Shown here: piece by piece, positions 7,727 through 16,355 of the stretch
How positions within the stretch are numbered: position 1 is the first letter of the stretch
How the letters are laid out: each line of letters starts with the position of its first letter
Assembly (NCBI GenBank): GCA_018267615.1
Contig: JAFDYD010000047.1
Coordinates: 16,109 to 51,139 of the forward strand
Direction: 5' to 3'
Length of the DNA: 35,031 bases
From: Bacteroidota bacterium
GTDB taxonomy: Bacteria > Bacteroidota > Bacteroidia > Chitinophagales > Chitinophagaceae
The notes under the pieces: model-generated
The model's input: the letters and a program-made list of their open reading frames with translations, nothing else
What the model was told of the DNA's origin: nothing
The model's database searches: none
Made by a program: the position numbers and the translations under genes

Positions 7727-10189
7727 TCAGGGTCTCGTGTTTGTTGTATAACCCATCAGGCTCATATGATATTTCACTTTTTTATCTTTCACATCGTCTT
7801 TTTCCATAACCCATAGCGGATAATATTTTCCTGCAGCCCATGTGTCGATAAAAGAATCATAGTAGGGACTCCCGGGATTACCACTTTGTCCGCCGGGATA
7901 CACGCCATATGCATCAGTTTTCGGAGTAAGCTCAACCACCATTCTCCAGCTAGGTCCATGATCTTCTTTGGTTGCATTGATGCAATTTGTTCCGCCGCCA
8001 ACATTCAGATCCGTTCGACTAAATGGTGCAAGTCTTGCCAAGTGATTTATTTTTGTGCCTTTATATTTTCCCCATTGCATTCGTCCATCCGCATCAGCAA
8101 GTTTGCAAATAGCAACAGCTTTTTTAAATGCGAGCGTCACATCATCGCGTAATGTTTCTTTTGCCGGTGTATTGATATTATCTAAAAATTTGTATGCAGA
8201 ATCTTTCAGTATTGCTTCGAGCAATGTGCTGGCATAAGGATAAACCAACGGCAATTTTGTTTTTGAAAACTCATCATCCCAAACCACTTTGTTGAACGTG
8301 TCCCAGAATACTACGAATAAAGTAGGCGCGCGCAGTTCGGGATCGTTATGCAATTCCCAGTTAGCAAGTGTATCAAAATAACTTCTCTCATCTTCCGCGA
8401 GTGAGTTCATATCGATATTTTTCATCAACACCGGTCGCGCCATCTCCGCAAAAACATTATAGTTTTCTATTTGTAAAGTGAACATATCTTTCGGTGTCAG
8501 GTTGCTCCATTTATTCAGGTATCTGTTGATAATAATTCCGCGATAAGGAGGAAAATCGCCTCCGAGATAATAAGGATATGCGGAAGGGTCAGCAGGCACT
8601 TGGTTGGCGCTGCTCAGAAATCCTCTCTCGGGATTGATCAGGTGCGGATTTTCCTGCTGGGGAATCATACCCTGCCACATATAAGAGCTATCGGTTCCCG
8701 GCATAATAAATTCTCCCTGTCTTTTCCATTTCGCAGGAAATTCCCCCTGCGTCCAGATCGCGATATCGCCATTCTTACAAGCGAAAAGACAATTCTGGCC
8801 GGGAGTATGGAGATAATGAATCGCTGCATAATAATCGTCATAGTTTTTTGCATGATCCATTTTATTAAAAAAAAGAAATTCATTGCTGGGGTCATGTCCT
8901 TTCCATCTAAGCGCATAGTAGTTGCCGTTAGTACGGCGTTGCATGCCGGAAAATTTTTTATCAAACATCACAGGTCCAAAAACAGTATAGGCAACGGTAT
9001 CGATCATTTCCGGTTCACCTTTTATTAAAATATGTTCATAGCGAAAATCTGCAGCCTTCCATGCGCCATTAAACCAATATTCCTTCATGGTTTCATCCCT
9101 GAATTTGATTTCGTAATAGTCCATCACATCACGACCGCCATTGGTTAAACCAAAAGCGCAACTGTCGTTGAAACCAATAATCACACCTGGTCCACCAGGA
9201 AACGTGGCGCCATACACATTCATCGAAGGTGTGTTGATTTGCATTTCATACCAAAGCGAAGGCAGGTTCAAACCAAGATGAGGATCGTTGCAAAGAATCG
9301 GCGCGCCGCTTTTTGTTTTTTTCCCGCTCACCACCCAATTGTTACTTCCATTATCTTTTTTTGGTTTTTGCGGAACGATCTCCGAAGAATCCTTGATATC
9401 GAAATACAGCGAATCCGCGCTCGCCGGTTGCTTTACCGAAAGCGCAGCAGGGGGATATACAGTTCCTTTTGGAATGATAGGATCAACAGAGTCCTGCGCA
9501 GCAGGAAACATTTTTTCGTAATCTTCAAAACCAAAAACCGTTTTCGCGTTGGTACGTTCGAAATCATTCTCACTGCCCGCAAGATCGTAACACATGGCTT
9601 TCAGAAACAGAGCCGTTTTCAGATTGCTCCATTTTTCCGGTTTATAATTGAGCAATTTATATTCAACGGGAAGTTCACTCTCTTTCAGGTTCGCGATATA
9701 AGCATTTACGCCGGCGGTATATGCATCGCATTCGCGTTTAGAAGTTGGATCGTTTTCGATTTCTTTGGCGGCTATTTCCGCGGCATATACCATACCCAAT
9801 CGTCTTTTCTCACGGTCATAGTTGAGCGCTTTTCTGCCGATCAGTTCACTCAGTCGACCCGCTGCCGCATACACCTGGAATTCCATCTGCCATAAACGAA
9901 ATTTTGCGTGTAAATAACCCTGGGCGAAGTAGGCATCTTCATCTGTCGACGCAAAAACATGTGGCACGAGGCGATCGTCAAAATATATTTCTGCTTTACC
10001 AGCCAGGTCAGGCAATTTCACACTCTCATCAAAATTTTTGTCGATAGGATCGGCATTCTGCCAAAAGCCATGCTGGGGACTCAAAAATTTGCCGATAGGC
10101 GGCACTTTCCCCCATTGCATACTCAGTAGAATGATCAGGGCAACGGTAATCAGCGTAGAAATAAGCAATGGAATGATCCTCATGTTCAT
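7727..10189 (-). CDS. Penicillin acylase family protein (Ntn-hydrolase)
   Basis: An 820-residue precursor. Residues 4-24 form an N-terminal hydrophobic segment (signal or membrane anchor), placing the enzyme in the periplasm or envelope. The alpha part includes AYFAQGYLHAKFRLWQMEF (86-104), typical of the family. The self-cleavage site is before Ser282 in DNGSNNWVVSGKKT, where Ser282 would become the nucleophile. Beta-chain motifs follow: ILCNDPHLGLNLPSLWYE, then FPGGPGVIIGFND. The family hydrolyses amide bonds of acylated amines (beta-lactams, acyl-homoserine lactones, N-acyl amino acids); which one applies here cannot be read from sequence. A small membrane protein gene follows after 15 nt. 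Two Met codons (residues 1 and 3) could be the start. Confidence 0.92.
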   Translation of the reverse strand: MNMRIIPLLISTLITVALIILLSMQWGKVPPIGKFLSPQHGFWQNADPIDKNFDESVKLPDLAGKAEIYFDDRLVPHVFASTDEDAYFAQGYLHAKFRLWQMEFQVYAAAGRLSELIGRKALNYDREKRRLGMVYAAEIAAKEIENDPTSKRECDAYTAGVNAYIANLKESELPVEYKLLNYKPEKWSNLKTALFLKAMCYDLAGSENDFERTNAKTVFGFEDYEKMFPAAQDSVDPIIPKGTVYPPAALSVKQPASADSLYFDIKDSSEIVPQKPKKDNGSNNWVVSGKKTKSGAPILCNDPHLGLNLPSLWYEMQINTPSMNVYGATFPGGPGVIIGFNDSCAFGLTNGGRDVMDYYEIKFRDETMKEYWFNGAWKAADFRYEHILIKGEPEMIDTVAYTVFGPVMFDKKFSGMQRRTNGNYYALRWKGHDPSNEFLFFNKMDHAKNYDDYYAAIHYLHTPGQNCLFACKNGDIAIWTQGEFPAKWKRQGEFIMPGTDSSYMWQGMIPQQENPHLINPERGFLSSANQVPADPSAYPYYLGGDFPPYRGIIINRYLNKWSNLTPKDMFTLQIENYNVFAEMARPVLMKNIDMNSLAEDERSYFDTLANWELHNDPELRAPTLFVVFWDTFNKVVWDDEFSKTKLPLVYPYASTLLEAILKDSAYKFLDNINTPAKETLRDDVTLAFKKAVAICKLADADGRMQWGKYKGTKINHLARLAPFSRTDLNVGGGTNCINATKEDHGPSWRMVVELTPKTDAYGVYPGGQSGNPGSPYYDSFIDTWAAGKYYPLWVMEKDDVKDKKVKYHMSLMGYTTNTRP

Positions 10190-10338
10190 CGGTTAAGATT
10201 GCAATATCTTTTAAAAATAAAGCATTTTTTTTATTTCGTTATTCCTGATTCCCGCGCAATTAACGACGTATTAAGTCGAATAAAATCATTGTAATTGTAC
10301 GAATAACAAAACCGTAATAATTCTGTATTAGATACCGG

Positions 10339-10398
10339 CTTTGCGTTTTTGCGCCTTTGCGAGAAAATTATCTCTCGCAAAGGCGCAAAAACGCAAAG
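10339..10398. repeat. Perfect 26-bp inverted repeat, CTTTGCG family
   Basis: Arms 10339-10364 and 10373-10398 are perfectly complementary with an 8-nt loop. The arm is made of CTTTGCG / TTTTGCGC words. Related elements occur at 15271-15329, 20686-20745 and 26223-26296. Confidence 0.9.
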
Positions 10399-10519
10399 AA
10401 GAAAATAGAACTCCTCTACCCTATTCGTGTGATACCACAAAATTGTATTGTATGAATATGAATTTTACTAGATTTTTGCATCATTGAATACTGTTAACTA
10501 TTAAACCTTATTGTAATCT

Positions 10520-10618
10520 ATGAAACCTCGAATTCGTAACGCTGAAAGCAAAAAAAAGCTGATCCTCGGTTTGTTGTTCCTCATGTTGACGATTGCTTCG
10601 TTTATTTCTATCAACTAA
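10520..10618 (+). CDS. Possible 32-residue single-span membrane peptide
   Basis: The ORF runs ATG to TAA and encodes a basic N-terminal third (MKPRIRNAESKKK) followed by a hydrophobic stretch (LILGLLFLMLTIASFISI), the layout of a small single-span membrane protein. It stands alone between two intergenic hairpins. No Shine-Dalgarno is evident, and the upstream region is AT-rich with a near-match to the Bacteroidota -7 element (TAGATTTTTG at about 10470). It could be chance, but the charge and hydrophobicity pattern is unusually clean. No family is recognised. Confidence 0.45.
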   Translation: MKPRIRNAESKKKLILGLLFLMLTIASFISIN

Positions 10619-10654
10619 TCTTCAAACCATAAAATTATTAGGACGGTAGAACAA

Positions 10655-10721
10655 GGCTAGTGGCGAGTGGTAAGTGGCTAGACGGAAATTCCCACTAGCC
10701 ACTTACCACTCGCTACTAGCC
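10655..10721. repeat. 27-bp inverted repeat (GTGGCTAG words)
   Basis: Arms 10655-10681 and 10695-10721 pair at 26 of 27. The arm repeats the words CTAGTGG, GAGTGG and AAGTGG. It lies just past the 3' end of bioF. Confidence 0.9.
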
Positions 10722-10731
10722 ATTTGCTTTC

Positions 10732-11853
10732 TTATGCAAGTTGGCGATGCATAAAAATCGTTTCAAGCAGTTGCCTCACTTCATCCATACTATTGAAACT
10801 ATGCAGCACAATGCGTAATCGCTCTTTTCCTTTTTGAACTGTTGGATATAAAATCGGTCTCACATCAAGATTCGCTTCTGCTAATTGCGCCGCCAATTTT
10901 CTCACATTATCATTTCCCGGAACGATCGCCGCTTGTATCGGCGTCTCACTTTTCATAATCTCTATATCCGGGTAATGTATTCTTGCTCCTTCTTCCTGGA
11001 AAAGACCGATCAATTGTTGCAAATGATTTCTCTCCTTATTCATCCCGGGAAAAATTTTATACGAAGCATCGATTGCAGCAATACTTATTTCAGGCAATGC
11101 AGTTGTATAAATAAATGATCGCGAAAAATTGATCAGGTAATTGCGCAAAGTTTCCGTTCCCAAAACAATGGCTCCGTGGCAACCAACTGCTTTTCCAAAA
11201 GTATGCATCCGCGCGAAACATCTTTTTTGTAGTCCGAGTTGTTGCATCAAACCTTCACCTTTATTTCCAATTACACCGGTGGCATGCGCTTCGTCGACAA
11301 TCAAGTGCGCCTTATATTTTTCACATAGACGAATGATACCGGCAACAGGCGCCATATCACCATCCATTGAAAAAACAGTTTCGGTTACAACAAAAATATT
11401 TCCTTTTGCAGCACGCAATTTTTCTTCAAGATCAGTCAATGAATTGTGTAAAAATGAAAATGATTGCGCGAACGAAAGACGAATTCCGTCACGAATAGAT
11501 GCGTGACTCAATTGATCATAAACAATAGTATCTTCTCTTTGTGGCACAGAACTCAGCAAACCGATATTGGCATCATAACCAGAATTGAATATTAGTCCAG
11601 CTTCCGCGTCGTGAAAAGCAGCAATCAATTTTTCAGTTTGCATGATGAGTTCATAATTCCCGGAAAGCAATCGCGATCCGGTGGCACCATGTTTGAGATC
11701 GGGAAATGATTGTTCATGAATAAGCGCATTCTTCACGATACCCAAATAATCGTTGGAGCTGAAATCTATTTTGCCATCCGGTAAACGCAATTTGCGAAAA
11801 GCGTTTTGCTGTTCCCGTTCATTTAATTTTTTATGTAAAAAATCTTCGTCCAT
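10732..11853 (-). CDS. bioF: 8-amino-7-oxononanoate synthase
   Basis: A 373-residue PLP alpha-oxoamine synthase that condenses pimeloyl-ACP/CoA with alanine in biotin synthesis. The PLP lysine is Lys221 in HTFGKAVGCHGA. DEAHATGVIG (187-196) is the cofactor-contacting motif. FSSNDYLG (31-38) and GATGSRLLSGN (56-66) are the typical N-terminal motifs. Related alpha-oxoamine synthases (serine palmitoyltransferase, glycine C-acetyltransferase) are a little longer and differ around the PLP lysine, so BioF is preferred. No other biotin gene is in the window; the gene sits alone, divergent from miaE. Confidence 0.88.
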   Translation of the reverse strand: MDEDFLHKKLNEREQQNAFRKLRLPDGKIDFSSNDYLGIVKNALIHEQSFPDLKHGATGSRLLSGNYELIMQTEKLIAAFHDAEAGLIFNSGYDANIGLLSSVPQREDTIVYDQLSHASIRDGIRLSFAQSFSFLHNSLTDLEEKLRAAKGNIFVVTETVFSMDGDMAPVAGIIRLCEKYKAHLIVDEAHATGVIGNKGEGLMQQLGLQKRCFARMHTFGKAVGCHGAIVLGTETLRNYLINFSRSFIYTTALPEISIAAIDASYKIFPGMNKERNHLQQLIGLFQEEGARIHYPDIEIMKSETPIQAAIVPGNDNVRKLAAQLAEANLDVRPILYPTVQKGKERLRIVLHSFNSMDEVRQLLETIFMHRQLA

Positions 11854-11894
11854 ATCTTTGATGGATGTGGAGAGGCTGGTTATTTTGAGATAAT

Positions 11895-11971
11895 GAATCG
11901 TGAGGCGTGAGACGACAAACGTTAAACAGTGACTCTAATCTTCACGTTTGTCGACTCACGCCTCACGATTC
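11895..11971. repeat. 28-bp inverted repeat in the divergent bioF-miaE gap
   Basis: Arms 11895-11922 and 11944-11971 (GAATCGTGAGGCGTGAGACG type) pair at 27 of 28 around a 21-nt loop. It lies between two divergent gene starts, so it is not a terminator of either gene, though it could sit in the 5' leader of one. Confidence 0.9.
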
Positions 11972-12034
11972 GTTTCGAATCAACCGCAACGCTCTCTACC
12001 GCCAAAATAAATTATTTATGATAAATCGGATAAC

Positions 12035-12628
12035 ATGGTTAAAAATATTCTGGGGCTGCATCTTCCTACTGATCCGCGATGGGTTGATCTTGCCGGTATT
12101 TCATTGCAAGAAATATTGACTGATCATGCGTATTGTGAGCAGAAAGCCGCTACCAGTTGTATTTCGTTGATACAGCGATATGCGAGTAAGGAAAAACTGG
12201 TGAATGAACTTTCCCCGATCGTTACGGAGGAATGGGGGCATTTCCGGATGGTGCTGGCTGAATTGCAAAAACGCGGATGGCAATTGGGAAAACAACGCAA
12301 AGATGAATATGTCAATAAACTGCTCGAATTTCAAAGGAAGGGAGGTGATTTGGAAGACAGATTTCTGGATCAACTCCTCACCATGGCATTGATCGAAGCA
12401 CGCAGTTGTGAGCGATTCAAAAGACTGAGTGAGGGCTTGAACGACGAATATCTCAGTAATTTCTATCGACGTTTCATGGAAAGTGAGGCGGGACATTATC
12501 ATTTGTTTATCGAACTGGCAGAAACCTATGTCGACAAGGAAAAAGTCAGGCTTCGTTGGAAGAAGTGGTTGACGTATGAAGCAGGGGTCATACAGGAGTT
12601 GGAATTGAGGGGAGATAGAATTCATTAG
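12035..12628 (+). CDS. miaE: tRNA-(ms2io6A)-hydroxylase, ferritin-like di-iron enzyme
   Basis: A 197-residue protein that hydroxylates the isopentenyl group of 2-methylthio-N6-isopentenyladenosine at tRNA position 37. The di-iron ligand pattern is complete: Glu35 (DHAYCEQKAA), Glu66 with His69 (EEWGHF), Glu121 (ALIEARSCERF), and Glu151 with His154 (ESEAGHYH). Length is usual for the family. The gene stands alone. Its TAG stop codon is the first part of the dispersed repeat at 12628-12814. The start at 12035 (MVKNILGLHLPTDPRWVDLA) gives the standard N-terminus of the family. Confidence 0.92.
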   Translation: MVKNILGLHLPTDPRWVDLAGISLQEILTDHAYCEQKAATSCISLIQRYASKEKLVNELSPIVTEEWGHFRMVLAELQKRGWQLGKQRKDEYVNKLLEFQRKGGDLEDRFLDQLLTMALIEARSCERFKRLSEGLNDEYLSNFYRRFMESEAGHYHLFIELAETYVDKEKVRLRWKKWLTYEAGVIQELELRGDRIH

Positions 12629-12814
12629 TCTGAACCGCGATTTTATACGATTTTTCTGATTATGCTGAAAATTTCCCTGATATATCCTTTGTGCTTTAGT
12701 GTCTTCGTGGTTGAATTTATTTTCGAGCCACGAAGACACTAAAGCACGAAGGATTGAACATATTTCTTCAACATCAGCATAATCAGAAAAATCGTTTGAA
12801 ATCCTGGTTCAGAC
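12628..12814. repeat. Two-level inverted repeat between miaE and the GH109 gene
   Basis: Outer arms 12628-12669 and 12767-12814 (GTCTGAACC, then GATTT, ACGATTTTTCTGATTATG) pair over about 40 nt with few mismatches and one short insertion. Inner arms 12685-12710 and 12728-12753 (GTGCTTTAGTGTCTTCGTGG type) pair at 25 of 26. The outer arm also matches the repeat at 1-38 and resembles 20641-20665. An in-frame upstream extension of the next gene (from 12754) would run through this repeat and is not real. Confidence 0.9.
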
Positions 12815-12852
12815 TTTTTCTTATCTTTCATTTTCTTATAAAACACTACAAC

Positions 12853-14202
12853 ATGAAAAGAAGAGAGTTTGTAAAAAATTCCGCGCTGGCAGCCGCAGGC
12901 ATTGCCGTTTTTCAATCTGCCAGCTCATTTGCTCCAACACCTAAAGTGAGAATTGGAATTATTGGAACAGGGTTGCGTGGACAAAGTCATATTGAAAATA
13001 TATTAAGAAGAAGCGACACGGATATCGTCGCCATTTGTGATGTGGATGATTTGATGTTGCAATGGACAACCGACATGATAAAAAAAGCGGGCAAACCCAT
13101 ACCGCAAATTTTTAAGGGTGATCCACATGCATATCGAAAATTACTCGAGCTGAAAAATCTCGATGCGGTGTTGATTGCAACGCCATGGGAATGGCATGCG
13201 CCAATGGTAATCGAAAGCTTGCAGGCGGGCATCAAATATGTTGCCACTGAAGTAGTATTGGGAATTACGATGGAAGATCATTGGAATGTTGTACGCGAAG
13301 CCGAAAAACAAAAAGCAAATGTGATGATGATGGAGAATGTCTGCTATCGCCGGGATGTAATGGCAGTGATGAATATGGCGCGCCAGGGGCTGTTCGGTGA
13401 ACTTATTCACATGCAAGCGGGCTATCAACATGATTTGCGCGACGTGAAGTTCAATAACGGAAGAGATCCTAAAAACAGCCCGGTTGAGTTCGGTCCAAAA
13501 GCGTTTTCTGAAGCAAGATGGAGAACCAATCACTCCGTGTATCGTAACGGTGATCTATACCCGACACACGGTATCGGCCCCGTTGCCGAAATGCTGGATA
13601 TCAATCATGGAAATCGGTTTCTTTCCTTATCATCTTTCGCCACAAAATCACGAGGACTTCATAATTATATTGTAGAAAAAGGCGGTGCGGCAAACCCGAA
13701 TGCAAAAGTATTATTCAAATTGGGAGACATCGTGACCACGCATATTAAATGCGCAAATGGCGAAACGATTTTGTTGCAGCACGATACCAATTCTCCACGC
13801 CCCTACTCGCTTGGGTTTCGCGTGCAGGGAACAAAAGGACTATGGATGGATGTAAATAAATCTTTGTACATAGAAGGCACGAGCAAAACGGAAGATGAAT
13901 GGGAATTGGCTCAACCATATCTCGATAAATACGATCATCCACTGTGGCAAAGATGGAGCAAAGAAACCGAAGGCGCGGGACATGGTGGCATGGATTTTTT
14001 TGTGATGCATGCATTCATCGAATCCGTTAAACGAAAAGTGGCAACGCCGATGGACGTCTATGACGCTGCCGCATGGAGCGCAATCACTCCTTTGAGCGAG
14101 ATGAGTGTAGATCTCGGCAACCAGACTGTAGAGTTTCCCGATTTCACCAGTGGACAATGGATGTATCGGAAAAACGAATTCGCAATAACGGATGAATTTT
14201 AA
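12853..14202 (+). CDS. GH109 alpha-N-acetylgalactosaminidase, Gfo/Idh/MocA-type fold
   Basis: A 449-residue exported protein. The start at 12853 gives a Tat-like signal (MKRREFVKNSALAAAGIAVF); an earlier in-frame ATG lies in the repeat. The NAD-binding motif is RIGIIGTGLRGQSH (33-46). The blocks ENVCYRRDVMAVMNMARQG (161-179), YQHDLRD (191-197) and LYPTHGIGPVAEMLDI (235-250) are characteristic of glycoside hydrolase family 109, which removes terminal alpha-GalNAc by an NAD-dependent oxidation-elimination mechanism. The next gene, 12 nt away, is a NahK-like sugar kinase that could phosphorylate the released GalNAc. Other Gfo/Idh/MocA oxidoreductases share the fold, but the motif match to GH109 is close. 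Confidence 0.85.
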   Translation: MKRREFVKNSALAAAGIAVFQSASSFAPTPKVRIGIIGTGLRGQSHIENILRRSDTDIVAICDVDDLMLQWTTDMIKKAGKPIPQIFKGDPHAYRKLLELKNLDAVLIATPWEWHAPMVIESLQAGIKYVATEVVLGITMEDHWNVVREAEKQKANVMMMENVCYRRDVMAVMNMARQGLFGELIHMQAGYQHDLRDVKFNNGRDPKNSPVEFGPKAFSEARWRTNHSVYRNGDLYPTHGIGPVAEMLDINHGNRFLSLSSFATKSRGLHNYIVEKGGAANPNAKVLFKLGDIVTTHIKCANGETILLQHDTNSPRPYSLGFRVQGTKGLWMDVNKSLYIEGTSKTEDEWELAQPYLDKYDHPLWQRWSKETEGAGHGGMDFFVMHAFIESVKRKVATPMDVYDAAAWSAITPLSEMSVDLGNQTVEFPDFTSGQWMYRKNEFAITDEF

Positions 14203-14214
14203 AATATAGCCGGT

Positions 14215-15261
14215 GTGAATAAAGTCTCGATTGAAAAAGCGGCGCAGCAATTTGCCGGCGACGGAAACCTGATCATTCATAATCTTGGAAATGGATTGAT
14301 ACATCAAACGTTCCAGGTCACCAATGCCGATACACAAAAAAAAATCGTACTGCAGGCGATTAATAAAAATGTATTTAAAAACCCCGGGGATATTCTTTTT
14401 AACTATGAGCTCGTCTACAATTTCCTGGTTGAGCGCGGCAGCGAAATAACAATTCCTGCGCCGGCTCACTCCAAAAGCAACCAACTATTATGGATAGACG
14501 AAGATGATAATTACTGGCGGGCCACTGCATTTGTTGCAAATTCCTTTTCACCGGATATTGCTTCCGATGAAGAGGCCGCTTATACTGTTGCGAAAAGCTT
14601 TGCGAATTTCACACGCTCATTATCTGGATTAAATGCAAACAAATTAAAGTCGATCATCCCCGGCTTTCACAATCTTTCTTTCCGGTATAACCAATTCGAA
14701 GACGCGATAGCGACAGCCCCACTCGATCGCCTGCTAAAAGCAACGCATGTGATCGCAGAGTTGAGGCAAAGAAAGCATTTTGTTGGTTGGTATGAAATGA
14801 TTTCAGCATCTCCCGATTATCCGGATCGCGTCATGCATCATGATTGCAAGATCAGCAATATTCTTTTTGATTCGGATTCAGGAAAAGTAATTTGCCCGGT
14901 AGATCTTGACACGCTGATGCCAGGAAAATTCTTTTCTGACCTGGGAGATATGATCCGTTCGATGGCATGTACCGTCGATGAAAACAGTAATAAATGGGAA
15001 GAAATCGATATTCGTCCCGCATTCTATAAAAATATTGTAAAAGGATATCTTGAGGGCATCGGAGATATTTTTAGCAAGCAGGAAAAAAATGATATTAATT
15101 ATGCAGGATTGATCATGATCTATATGCAATCGCTTCGGTTTGTTAGCGATTTCCTCAATAACGATATCTATTACAAAATCTCTTACCCGGAACAAAATCT
15201 AAACAGGACTTTGAATCAATTGATCTTACTGGAAAAGCTGGAAGCATTTTTGAATACATGA
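14215..15261 (+). CDS. Phosphotransferase (APH fold), NahK-like N-acetylhexosamine kinase
   Basis: A 348-residue kinase of the aminoglycoside-phosphotransferase fold. The catalytic loop is HHDCKISN (208-215), with Asp210 as base and Asn215 as metal ligand. The second metal site is in PVDLDTLMPG (Asp230/Asp232), followed by DLGDMIRS. VLQAINKNVFKNP (45-57) and the DLDTLMPG block resemble N-acetylhexosamine 1-kinases (NahK/LnpB), which make GalNAc-1-P or GlcNAc-1-P. It begins with GTG 12 nt after the GH109 stop, so the two are probably translated together. Homoserine-kinase-like or choline-kinase-like activity remains possible. Confidence 0.75.
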   Translation: MNKVSIEKAAQQFAGDGNLIIHNLGNGLIHQTFQVTNADTQKKIVLQAINKNVFKNPGDILFNYELVYNFLVERGSEITIPAPAHSKSNQLLWIDEDDNYWRATAFVANSFSPDIASDEEAAYTVAKSFANFTRSLSGLNANKLKSIIPGFHNLSFRYNQFEDAIATAPLDRLLKATHVIAELRQRKHFVGWYEMISASPDYPDRVMHHDCKISNILFDSDSGKVICPVDLDTLMPGKFFSDLGDMIRSMACTVDENSNKWEEIDIRPAFYKNIVKGYLEGIGDIFSKQEKNDINYAGLIMIYMQSLRFVSDFLNNDIYYKISYPEQNLNRTLNQLILLEKLEAFLNT

Positions 15262-15270
15262 TTCCCTTCC

Positions 15271-15329
15271 TTTTGCGTCTTTGCGCCTTTGCGAGAACGA
15301 TGATCTCGCAAAGACGCGAAGACGCAAAG
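15271..15329. repeat. Inverted repeat, CTTTGCG family
   Basis: Arms 15271-15296 and 15304-15329 pair at 23 of 26 around a 7-nt loop. The words are the same as in 10339-10398. It lies between two converging genes and ends 2 nt from the GSCFA stop codon. Confidence 0.88.
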
Positions 15330-15331
15330 AA

Positions 15332-16333
15332 TTAACCACCCTGAGAAAAATACTTCAACTCATCTTCAAAGTTCAAAAAAGGAAACTTCGTTTTCAACTG
15401 TCTTACCTTCTCTAAATGCTGTTCCAAAAACTGCTGATGCGCTTTTGTATCCGGTTGAAATGCCTTATGCTTTCTTGCTATCCTGATTTTCTTTACCTCC
15501 TGCATAATTGCATTGGATGATTCATCGATAAAATACTGTGCGAATTTCTCCAATACAAATTCCGTTGCCTGGTAATTTGGGTGAACCATATCAATATCAT
15601 AAAACCGATAATCGCGCAATACATCGATCACCAATTCATAAGCGGGGAAATAATGAATTTTATCAAATTTATTGGAAAGATGATGAACGACTTCTATCAG
15701 CCTCGCCTTGCTTCTATTGTTTTCTATCACTCCATCTCGAATATGACGGACAGGGCTAACCGTAAAAATAATTTCCAGTTCCCGGTTGAAATGAAAAAGC
15801 TGGTGAATGCAATTATCCAACACCGAATTTATTTCTTCTATCGCCATCATGTGTTTATTAAACCATTGCGCTGGCGCACGGTGACAATTAGCGACGGCAC
15901 TCCCGCCATTCAAAGCAGCAGCATTTTCTTTCACCAGCCGATAAGAAAATGAACTACCCAATGTAATCACTAACCATTTTGCCTTTTTTAGAAAGAGATG
16001 CGCTCTATCCTGCGATTCATTTATAATACGAAGCCCTACTTCCCTATTTATATTTGAGAAAACACTGTGATGCTTCCAACTTTGCCACAGTTCATTCAAA
16101 TAAATCAAATCTTCCTCGCGATAATGCTTGTGCTGAACATACGATACAAGACTATCGGCAACACTTAAGGGATCAAACAAAATACCGTTCGGATTTTGAA
16201 GCGTGTCGAATTTCAATTCCTGCAAGCTATTGCCAATATGTTCAGTAAAACAAGAGCCAACAAACATGATAGGCTGCTGGTAATTTATTTTTTTTGCAGG
16301 CGATGGAATATTGATATCGAGTATAAAATTCAT
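15332..16333 (-). CDS. GSCFA domain protein
   Basis: A 333-residue protein starting MNFILDINIPSPAKK; an in-frame start 27 nt upstream adds a short hydrophobic stretch that I consider unlikely. The family-naming block is IMFVGSCFTEHIG (about residues 22-34). A second conserved block is WLVITLGSSFSYRL, and an HPNYQAT motif lies near the C-terminal third. The pattern (Gly-Ser box, LGSS block, late Asp/His) resembles an SGNH/GDSL-like hydrolase or lipase fold. The substrate is unknown. The charged C-terminus (KHKAFQPDTKAHQQFLEQH) is helical. The gene is preceded by a GC-rich hairpin array and HMG-CoA lyase on the same strand. Confidence 0.85.
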   Translation of the reverse strand: MNFILDINIPSPAKKINYQQPIMFVGSCFTEHIGNSLQELKFDTLQNPNGILFDPLSVADSLVSYVQHKHYREEDLIYLNELWQSWKHHSVFSNINREVGLRIINESQDRAHLFLKKAKWLVITLGSSFSYRLVKENAAALNGGSAVANCHRAPAQWFNKHMMAIEEINSVLDNCIHQLFHFNRELEIIFTVSPVRHIRDGVIENNRSKARLIEVVHHLSNKFDKIHYFPAYELVIDVLRDYRFYDIDMVHPNYQATEFVLEKFAQYFIDESSNAIMQEVKKIRIARKHKAFQPDTKAHQQFLEQHLEKVRQLKTKFPFLNFEDELKYFSQGG

Positions 16334-16355
16334 AAATATATAAATGAGGCATCGT

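Larger units (their letters stand above)
10190..10731. other. 542-bp intergenic region with two hairpins and a possible tiny ORF
   Basis: This gap lies between the penicillin-acylase start and the bioF stop. It holds the inverted repeats at 10339-10398 and 10655-10721 and, between them, a 32-codon ORF at 10520-10618. I see nothing supportable in 10190-10338 or 10399-10519, which are AT-rich. Confidence 0.6.

Noticed and set aside
9239..9895. A 218-residue frame opposite the penicillin-acylase gene
   Set aside because: It lies fully antisense to a well-supported gene and shows no recognisable family.
12101..12739. A 212-residue frame opposite miaE
   Set aside because: Antisense to miaE and its start runs through the repeat; no recognisable family.
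12754..12852. In-frame upstream extension of the GH109 gene
   Set aside because: It would translate the inner and outer repeat arms; the ATG at 12853 opens a proper Tat-like signal peptide.
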